A DNA stretch of 46,704 nucleotides from an uncultured Mycoplasmatota bacterium (GTDB taxonomy: Bacteria; Bacillota_I; Bacilli_A; RF39; UBA660): assembly GCA_946497375.1 (NCBI GenBank), contig CAMMKE010000002.1:1-46704 (forward strand). Direction: 5' to 3'. Of this stretch, positions 41,047 through 46,704 are shown piece by piece. Both the position numbers and the translations under genes were made by a program. Position 1 is the stretch's first letter, and every line of letters begins with the position of its first letter. The notes under the pieces are model-generated. The model was not told the origin of the DNA and did not search any database. It saw only the letters and a list, made by a program, of their open reading frames with translations.

Positions 41047-42585
41047 TTACAAATCATGCTCTTTTAAGAACTTTTCTTTATCTATTCTTTGAAATAATAC
41101 ACTAGGAGTTCCTACTTCATATTTATTATCTTTTAGATAACCATTTTCTTCTCTATTATTATTAATCTGTCTTAAAATCTCTTTAGATGTAGAAGGTATT
41201 GCAAAAGATAAATTAATAGAACATACTCTAATAGATTCAAGTAAATTATATAAAACAGTTTCTAATCTATCTTTACTATCCTCATCTTTAGCAAGAATCC
41301 AAGGAGTAGTTTCATCAATATACTTATTACTAGCTCTCAATACTTCTAAAATTGAATTAATAGCATCAGATGCTGCTAACTTATCCATCGCTTTATCTAT
41401 ATTACTACTTAAACTATTAATTTTATCAATAAATTTACTATCTATATCTTCATAACATTCTTTATTAATAACAACACCATCAAAATACTTATTAGCCATA
41501 CTAATAGTACGTTGTACTAAATTACCTAAAGTATTAGCAAGATCACTATTTATTACATCTATAAGTAATTCATAAGTTAAATTACCATCATTAGCATAAG
41601 GAATTTCTTTAAGTAAGTAATATCTAACAGCATCTATGCCAAATAACTCTACTAAGTCATCTGCATAAATAACATTACCTTTACTTTTACTCATCTTATC
41701 ATTATCAGTAAGTAACCAAGGATGACCAAATATTTTCTTAGGTAAAGGTAAATCTAAAGCCATTAATATAATAGGCCAGTAAATAGTATGAAAACGAAGT
41801 ATATCTTTACCAATTAAATGTAAGTCAGCAGGCCAAAGTTTTTTAAACAAATCACTACTACCATCAGGATCATACCCTATAAAAGTAATATAATTTGTTA
41901 AAGCATCAATCCATACATAAATAACATGCTTAGGATCAAATGTAACAGGAATACTCCATTTAAAAGTAGTTCTAGTAACACATAAATCTTGTAAACCAGG
42001 TTTTAAGAAGTTATTAATCATTTCATTCTTACGAGACTCTGGTTCTATAAAATCATCATGCTCTTCAATATACTTTAATAATCTATCTTGATATTTACTC
42101 ATTCTAAAGAAATAAGCTTCTTCTTTTTGTTTTTGCACATCTCTTCCACAATCAGGACATTTACCATCTACTAATTGACTATCAGTAAAGAAAGACTCAC
42201 AAGGAGTACAATACCATCCTTCATACTCACCTTTATAAATATCCCCCTGTTCATATAACTTATTAAATATTTTTTGAACAACTTCTTCATGATGTTTATC
42301 AGTAGTTCTAACAAAATTATCATAACTAGTATCCATCAAATCCCAAATTCTCTTAATCTCAGTTGCAATAGAATCAACAAATTCTTGAGGTAGAACTCCA
42401 GCATCATGAGCTTTTGTTTCTATTTTTAACCCATGTTCATCAGTACCAGTTTGAAAATAAACATCATATCCCTTACTTCTTTTATATCTTGCAATAGCAT
42501 CTGCAAGTACTACTTCATAAGTATTACCAATATGTGGTTTTCCTGATGTATAACTTATAGCAGTTGTAATATAATATTTCTCCAT
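41047..42585 (-). CDS. metG: Methionine--tRNA ligase
   Basis: This class I synthetase charges tRNA-Met. Visible motifs: YTSGKPHIGN (HIGH), a four-cysteine zinc knuckle (WYCTPCESFFTDSQLVDGKC, then PDC), the tRNA/amino-acid pocket VWIDALTNY and the KMSKSKGN loop near residue 298. At 512 residues it ends after the anticodon-binding helical domain, without the C-terminal EMAPII/Trbp111-like dimer domain of the 650-residue Bacillus enzyme. GAGGAGG lies 8 bases before the ATG. A methionine-specific T-box leader precedes the gene. Confidence 0.97.
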   Translation of the reverse strand: MEKYYITTAISYTSGKPHIGNTYEVVLADAIARYKRSKGYDVYFQTGTDEHGLKIETKAHDAGVLPQEFVDSIATEIKRIWDLMDTSYDNFVRTTDKHHEEVVQKIFNKLYEQGDIYKGEYEGWYCTPCESFFTDSQLVDGKCPDCGRDVQKQKEEAYFFRMSKYQDRLLKYIEEHDDFIEPESRKNEMINNFLKPGLQDLCVTRTTFKWSIPVTFDPKHVIYVWIDALTNYITFIGYDPDGSSDLFKKLWPADLHLIGKDILRFHTIYWPIILMALDLPLPKKIFGHPWLLTDNDKMSKSKGNVIYADDLVELFGIDAVRYYLLKEIPYANDGNLTYELLIDVINSDLANTLGNLVQRTISMANKYFDGVVINKECYEDIDSKFIDKINSLSSNIDKAMDKLAASDAINSILEVLRASNKYIDETTPWILAKDEDSKDRLETVLYNLLESIRVCSINLSFAIPSTSKEILRQINNNREENGYLKDNKYEVGTPSVLFQRIDKEKFLKEHDL

Positions 42586-42589
42586 TAAT

Positions 42590-42824
42590 ATCTCCTCCTC
42601 AAATTAAAAAGATTTATTATAACGAAAGGACGAGCTAACCCGTGGTACCACCTTTCTTTACAATAAACCTTGTACACTTATTCTAATTAACGCTTAGCAC
42701 GTTCATACTTACATATCAATATGAAAGTTCAGAAGCCATATCTTATAAAATCATTGTTTCTTTTCCACCAACCAAGAACTCTCTATAACTAGAATTTATA
42801 AGACTCTTCATCACAACTTTTAAT
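42590..42824 (-). promoter_or_regulatory. T-box riboswitch leader of metG, Met specifier
   Basis: The minus-strand leader contains the T-box word AAGGTGGTACCACG (42641-42654). It is followed by a competing terminator stem GAAAGG...CCTTTC with ACGGG-TTAG-CTCGT inside. Upstream, stem I pairs AGTCTTATAA with TTATAAGAT, carries the AGAGAG and GGTGG words, and has the specifier AUG followed by A (AACAATGAT; AUG at 42752-42754). This predicts that uncharged tRNA-Met turns on metG. The T-tract after the terminator (AATCTTTTT) is displaced about 14 bases from the stem. Confidence 0.88.
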
Positions 42825-42830
42825 AACGAT

Positions 42831-42859
42831 ATTCTAACACAAGAGAAATTAATCTTCAA
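42831..42859 (-). promoter_or_regulatory. Promoter of the metG T-box transcript
   Basis: On the minus strand TTGAAG (42854-42859), 17 bases and TAGAAT (42831-42836). The -35 box overlaps the last codons of spoVT. Confidence 0.6.
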
Positions 42860-43388
42860 GATATTTTGATAAGAAATTAGCAATTATCTGAATTATATGT
42901 TCATCTTCTTCCGTAAAACTCTTACTATCTTCAATAACCATAAAAACTAAACCAATAGTCTCACTATCAGAAAGTATTGGACTAAGAATATATTTGTACT
43001 CCACCCCTTTATTTTTACTATCTACAATCTCTTCTACTAAACTAGTACCTTTTACTAAACTCTCTGTTTGAAATAAATATTCTTCTAATCTTGAAGAAAT
43101 ATTAAATCCATAAAACTCTTTTTTTAACTTACCAGTACCTGCTACTACTTTATCTCTATCAGTAACAAAAATACTTTTACTTATAGTCATATGAATAGTA
43201 TCAAGCAAAGCCTGTGCCATTTCACTCAAATCTTCACTAGTAGAAAATTTCTTCAAACTAATAGTCTCTTTATCTACAAAAAACTCTAAAGTCTCACCGT
43301 CTCTAATTCTAAGAGACTTTCTAATATCTTTAGGAATAACTATTCTTCCCAAATCATCAACTCTTCTTACTACACCTGTTGTTTTCAT
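42849..43388 (-). CDS. spoVT: Stage V sporulation protein T
   Basis: SpoVT is a 179-residue transcription factor. The N-terminal AbrB-type swapped-hairpin DNA-binding domain (residues 1-50: TGVVRRVDDLGRIVIPKDIR) is followed by a GAF-like C-terminal domain. In Bacillus it tunes sigma-G-dependent forespore genes. Length and both domains are full, so this is SpoVT and not a short AbrB paralogue. GGAAGGAG lies upstream. Its closeness to mfd repeats the Bacillus mfd-spoVT order, here with two orphan genes between. Confidence 0.95.
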   Translation of the reverse strand: MKTTGVVRRVDDLGRIVIPKDIRKSLRIRDGETLEFFVDKETISLKKFSTSEDLSEMAQALLDTIHMTISKSIFVTDRDKVVAGTGKLKKEFYGFNISSRLEEYLFQTESLVKGTSLVEEIVDSKNKGVEYKYILSPILSDSETIGLVFMVIEDSKSFTEEDEHIIQIIANFLSKYLED

Positions 43389-43530
43389 ATATGCTCCTTC
43401 CTTTACAGTAGTATTATTCCATTATCTGCCCAATTTTATACTATAAAAAATAATGTATCTAATAATATTATATACGTAAGAAGTAGTTTTTTCCTTGGTA
43501 ATTATTTCCAGTTAACTAAAGACACAAAAA

Positions 43531-43560
43531 AATTCTCACTTAATCAAATAAATGAGAATT
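43531..43560 (-). terminator. Terminator ahead of spoVT
   Basis: AATTCTCA/TGAGAATT with a 14-base loop is followed by TTTTT on the minus strand; it overlaps the 3' end of the 43540-44178 gene. Confidence 0.75.
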
Positions 43561-44178
43561 TTCCATCGTAAAAACAAATCTTTCTATCTGTTCTTTTAAG
43601 CTATTAAGAAGTATCGTATCTTTAACTAATATTTTCATATCAACAGTCTCTAATATTTGTTTAACATAAGTAGTTTGTAAAAACTTAGTAGCATCTTTCT
43701 TAAAAGTAGTATTATCATCTTTAACTATTAAATCTAAATTACTTACAAGTTTCTCTTTAACAAGACTAGTAAGAACTTGTTTCTCTTCTTTTTTCGCTTC
43801 TTTATTAAACTTAACTAATTCTTTCTTTAAATTTTTAACTAAGTCCATTGGTTTATTATCATCAAACTTAGAATAATTATCTTCTATTAATTTTATTCTT
43901 TTCTTAAAAATATTTCTAAATTGCTTCTTTAATTCATCTTTATAACCAATTAAAACTTCATTAAATTTATCACTATTTAAAATTAAATTATTATGTTTAG
44001 CAATATTAAGAACTCTTTGTTTAACTGTATCCATCGCTTCAAGTGGTACTTCTATAACTCCATTAATAATATCATCTTCTATTAAAGAATTAGTATTATT
44101 AGTAGCAAGTTCTAATCCTGCTGTCATTAATATTTGTTTATGCTGTTTTAAAATATCCTCTTTAACCACTACCATCAT
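43540..44178 (-). CDS. Orphan lysine-rich helical protein next to spoVT
   Basis: This is a 212-residue protein I cannot assign. It is strongly helical and Lys/Asn-rich, without a signal peptide or membrane helix. Long charged helices (for example DELKKQFRNIFKKRIKLIED, LVKNLKKELVKFNKEAKKEE) suggest a helical bundle or nucleic-acid-binding role. The start is ATG at 44178 or 44175; GGAGG is 2 or 5 bases upstream, which favours 44175. It has a strong promoter and its own terminator, so it is monocistronic. In some Firmicutes a PrsA/SurA isomerase gene sits between mfd and spoVT; this protein has no parvulin motif. Confidence 0.7.
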   Translation of the reverse strand: MMVVVKEDILKQHKQILMTAGLELATNNTNSLIEDDIINGVIEVPLEAMDTVKQRVLNIAKHNNLILNSDKFNEVLIGYKDELKKQFRNIFKKRIKLIEDNYSKFDDNKPMDLVKNLKKELVKFNKEAKKEEKQVLTSLVKEKLVSNLDLIVKDDNTTFKKDATKFLQTTYVKQILETVDMKILVKDTILLNSLKEQIERFVFTMENSHLFD

Positions 44179-44198
44179 AGCCTCCAATTCTACTAATA

Positions 44199-44227
44199 AG
44201 TATAAGAAGATAAAAGGTTTTAGTCAA
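44199..44227 (-). promoter_or_regulatory. Promoter of the orphan helical protein gene
   Basis: On the minus strand TTGACT (44222-44227), 17 bases and TATACT (44199-44204), about 20 bases upstream of the start codon. Confidence 0.7.
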
Positions 44228-44238
44228 GAGGCAAAAGA

Positions 44239-44263
44239 AAAAAGAGCCTAAGCTCCACTCTTA
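44239..44263 (-). terminator. Terminator after the 160-residue orphan gene
   Basis: On the minus strand AAGAG...CTCTT encloses GAGC-TTAG-GCTC and is followed by TTTTTTC, 9 bp after the stop codon of the 44272-44754 gene. Confidence 0.65.
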
Positions 44264-44271
44264 GAATATTA

Positions 44272-44754
44272 TTATTTATTATTACTTTTCATTTCTAATC
44301 TCTTAACTCTTTCTTTAGTTTTTTCATAACTACCATCTTGATATCTTTCAAAAAAACATCTATACATTCTTTTAGTGTATTCATCTTTTGACATATAATC
44401 TCTTTCCATTAATTCTTCTAATAATTTATCAATAGTTTCTTCTCTATGCTCATTAAGATAATTAGGACCAAAATAAAACCAATTTACATTGTCAAGATGA
44501 TTAGAAACACTGCCGTTACCATAGTTAAAACTATAATATGAACTCCCACTAATAACTATATCAGATGTAGATAATAAAGACTGAATCTCTTCAACCTTTA
44601 ATCCATCAATATTTTCAAAAGGAATAATTATCATACTAGTATTGTTATTAGAAATTAATAACTCATACTCATCATATGTATGAGATTTTCTCCCATCATT
44701 TATCTTCCAAGCAAAAAACTTATAAGCCGGAACATCAAAAGTATTTTCTCTCAT
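44272..44754 (-). CDS. Orphan soluble protein downstream of mfd
   Basis: This is a 160-residue protein with no family I recognise. The N-terminal two thirds look alpha/beta (AYKFFAWKINDG, YELLISNNNTSMIIIPFENI, SDIVISGSSYYSFNYGNG). The C-terminal third is a charged helical tail (YTKRMYRCFFERYQDGSYEK) ending in KSNNK. It has no signal peptide. AAGAGG precedes the ATG. It follows mfd by 64 bp and is followed by a terminator, so it may be carried on the mfd transcript. Confidence 0.7.
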   Translation of the reverse strand: MRENTFDVPAYKFFAWKINDGRKSHTYDEYELLISNNNTSMIIIPFENIDGLKVEEIQSLLSTSDIVISGSSYYSFNYGNGSVSNHLDNVNWFYFGPNYLNEHREETIDKLLEELMERDYMSKDEYTKRMYRCFFERYQDGSYEKTKERVKRLEMKSNNK

Positions 44755-44818
44755 AAAACCTCTTTCCTTTCATTTACCACATATAATACACTATTTTATT
44801 CAATTTGAAAAAAACAAC

Positions 44819-46704
44819 TTAATTCACCATACTAGATAACAAGGCAACTAAATAATAGATAGGATGCTTCTCTAACTTAACAATATCTAATATAATAGTT
44901 AAGTCACTCTCTCTACTCTTAAATCTAAACATAGGAGTAATCTGATATGCATTCATAAATAAATCTTCTGTATTTAACTTACTAGTAGCATCTCTATTAA
45001 AGTAAAGTTCAATAGTGTTTTTAGTCTCATTAACTTTAGTAACACCCACTTGTTTAACAAGTTTCTCAAACCACTCTTCATACATATAAATAATAATATC
45101 TTCATTAAGTTTACCAAATCTATCCTCTAAATCACTTCTAACTTCTTCTAGTTTCTCTTTACTATCTATTTCATTAATCATTCTATGAATCATAATCTTC
45201 AAATCATCATCAGTTACATAGTCATCACTAATATGAGTAGATACATTAAGTAATGTTTTATTACTCTCTTCCTCTTGTTCTTCTTCTACAACATTACCTT
45301 TAAGACGTTCAACCTCTTCATTAAGCATCTTTAAATAAAGGTCAATACCAACACTATCAATAAAACCAGCTTGTTTACTTCCTAAAATATCTCCTGCTCC
45401 TCTAATAGATAAATCACGAGTTGCAATAGAAAAACCACTACCTAACTCTGTAAATTCTTTAATAACTTTTAAACGTTTTTCAGCAGTCTCAGTTAATACT
45501 TTATGTTCTTGATACATTAAGTAACAGTAAGCTATTTTATTACTACGACCAACTCTACCTCTTATCTGATATAACTGAGCAAGGCCAAATCTATCAGCAT
45601 CTAAAATAATTAAAGTATTAACATTAGGAATATCAATACCAGTCTCAATTATCGTTGTACATACTAGAACATCTGCTTCATGGTCAATAAATGACTGCAT
45701 AACATCTTCAATCTTTGTCTTATCCATCCTACCATGAGCATAAATAACTCTAGCACTAGGAACAAGATTCTCTATCTCCATTACTTCTTGTTCTATATTT
45801 TCTACATTATTAAATAATAGAAATACCTGTCCATCACGAGACATCTCTTTCATAATCGCTTCTTTAACAAGTTGTTTATTATAACCAATAACATAAGTCT
45901 GTATAGGATATCTATCACGTGGTGGAGTCTCTATTAAAGATAAACTTCTAATACCTGCAATAGACATTTGTAAAGTTCTTGGAATTGGTGTAGCAGTTAA
46001 AGTTAAAACGTCTACAGTACTCTTATATTGTTTTAATTTTTCTTTATGTTTAACCCCAAATCTCTGCTCTTCATCAATAATTAATAATCCCAAATCTTTA
46101 GGTTTAATATCATCACTAAGTATTCTATGAGTACCAATAACAAAATCTATTGTTCCTTCTCTTAACTCTTCTAATATTCTATTACGTTCTCTTGTACTAG
46201 TAAATCTATTTAAAAGACCAATATTAACAGGAAAATCTTTAAATCTCTCAAGAGCATTCTTATAATGTTGACTAGAAAGAATCGTTGTCGGACATAAAAG
46301 CAATACTTGTTTATTATCCATAATCGCTTTAAAGGCTGCCCTAAAAGCAACTTCTGTCTTACCAAAGCCAACATCTCCTACTAACAATCTATCCATAGGA
46401 GAAACTTTCTCCATATCTTCTTTTATCTGTTTAGTAGCAAGTAACTGATCATTAGTAGCCACATAAGGAAAAGCATCTTCAAACTCTTTTTGTAACTCAT
46501 TATCAGGAGAAAAAGCAAAACCTTTTTGTCTTTCACGTTCCGCTTGCACTCTTAACAAGTCATTAGCCATATCTTGAACTTTACTTTTAACTCTAGCTTT
46601 AACCTTTTCCCATTCTTTACCACCAAGCTTATAAATAGTAGGTCTAACACCTTCTTTACCAGTATATTTATAAAGCATATCAATCTTTTCAACAGGAATA
46701 TAAA
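44819..46704 (-). CDS. mfd: Transcription-repair coupling factor Mfd, C-terminal part
   Basis: Mfd is an SF2 translocase that removes RNA polymerase stalled at DNA lesions and recruits UvrA. The frame is open to the right edge of the window, so the N-terminal UvrB-like half is cut off; the first readable residues (YIPVEKIDMLYKY) belong to the RNA-polymerase-interaction domain. Then come the helicase motifs GDVGFGKTEVAFRAAFKA (Walker A), DEEQRFGV (Walker B), TATPIPRTL, TTIIETGIDIPNVNT and QIRGRVGRS. A C-terminal TRCF domain (about the last 130 residues) completes it. About 628 of the usual 1150 residues are present. Confidence 0.95.
   Translation of the reverse strand, partial: YIPVEKIDMLYKYTGKEGVRPTIYKLGGKEWEKVKARVKSKVQDMANDLLRVQAERERQKGFAFSPDNELQKEFEDAFPYVATNDQLLATKQIKEDMEKVSPMDRLLVGDVGFGKTEVAFRAAFKAIMDNKQVLLLCPTTILSSQHYKNALERFKDFPVNIGLLNRFTSTRERNRILEELREGTIDFVIGTHRILSDDIKPKDLGLLIIDEEQRFGVKHKEKLKQYKSTVDVLTLTATPIPRTLQMSIAGIRSLSLIETPPRDRYPIQTYVIGYNKQLVKEAIMKEMSRDGQVFLLFNNVENIEQEVMEIENLVPSARVIYAHGRMDKTKIEDVMQSFIDHEADVLVCTTIIETGIDIPNVNTLIILDADRFGLAQLYQIRGRVGRSNKIAYCYLMYQEHKVLTETAEKRLKVIKEFTELGSGFSIATRDLSIRGAGDILGSKQAGFIDSVGIDLYLKMLNEEVERLKGNVVEEEQEEESNKTLLNVSTHISDDYVTDDDLKIMIHRMINEIDSKEKLEEVRSDLEDRFGKLNEDIIIYMYEEWFEKLVKQVGVTKVNETKNTIELYFNRDATSKLNTEDLFMNAYQITPMFRFKSRESDLTIILDIVKLEKHPIYYLVALLSSMVN

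Overview
The window is AT-rich, densely packed chromosomal DNA from a low-GC Bacillota (Firmicutes). Almost every gene lies on the minus strand, so transcription runs from high to low coordinates. TAA, TAG and TGA all act as stops and Trp is TGG, so this is not a Mycoplasma-type code. Sporulation-linked genes (yabP, yabQ, yabG, spoVT, spoVG, veg) point to a lineage with an endospore-forming heritage. The extreme AT content, short proteins and missing neighbours suggest a streamlined, possibly uncultured host-associated Bacilli-like or Clostridia-like lineage (inference). No rRNA, tRNA, CRISPR array, prophage or intact transposon was found.

Layout, right to left (direction of transcription). 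46.7-42.6 kb: mfd (cut by the window edge), two orphan proteins and spoVT. 42.8-39.3 kb: a methionine T-box leader and metG, a 59-residue membrane protein, tatD and a secreted 3D-domain protein. 39.2-34.1 kb: an inserted surface-fibre locus with four tandem SipW-dependent TasA/camelysin-like proteins, a SipW-type signal peptidase, a fifth divergent TasA-like protein and two unknown membrane proteins. 34.0-27.4 kb: ksgA, yabG, veg, spoVG, yabP, yabQ, divIC, tilS and ftsH. 27.4-20.3 kb: mscL, an orphan, a candidate type I toxin-antitoxin locus, dusB, an RDD membrane protein, lysS, a plus-strand structured RNA, a class I glutamine amidotransferase and a YfcC-like transporter. 20.2-13.4 kb: clpC followed by accessory genes (DUF4143 ATPase, DUF1016 nuclease, cupin, two paralogous orphans). 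13.4-8 kb: cysS, yugP, mrnC, rlmB, a SigH-like sigma factor and a shortened Rel. 8-0.3 kb: a degenerate kinase-like protein, uvrA, a YvlD-like protein, lgt, trxB, yvcK and whiA.

The backbone follows the gene order of two Bacillus subtilis regions (metS-tatD-ksgA-yabG-veg-spoVG-mfd-spoVT-yabPQ-divIC-tilS-ftsH-dusB-lysS-clpC-cysS-mrnC-rlmB-sigH, and uvrA-yvlD-lgt-trxB-yvcK-whiA), with several members missing (hprK, rapZ, hprT, pth, ctsR/mcsAB). Accessory cargo sits in the gaps. The genes cover translation and RNA maturation, protein quality control, DNA repair, envelope biogenesis and division, and sporulation control. Several -35 boxes lie inside the preceding gene's terminator or stop codon. 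The items most worth following up are the TasA/SipW locus, the convergent toxin/antisense locus near 26.0 kb, the orphan RNA near 22.7 kb, and a Rel protein whose synthetase acidic residues are both replaced.
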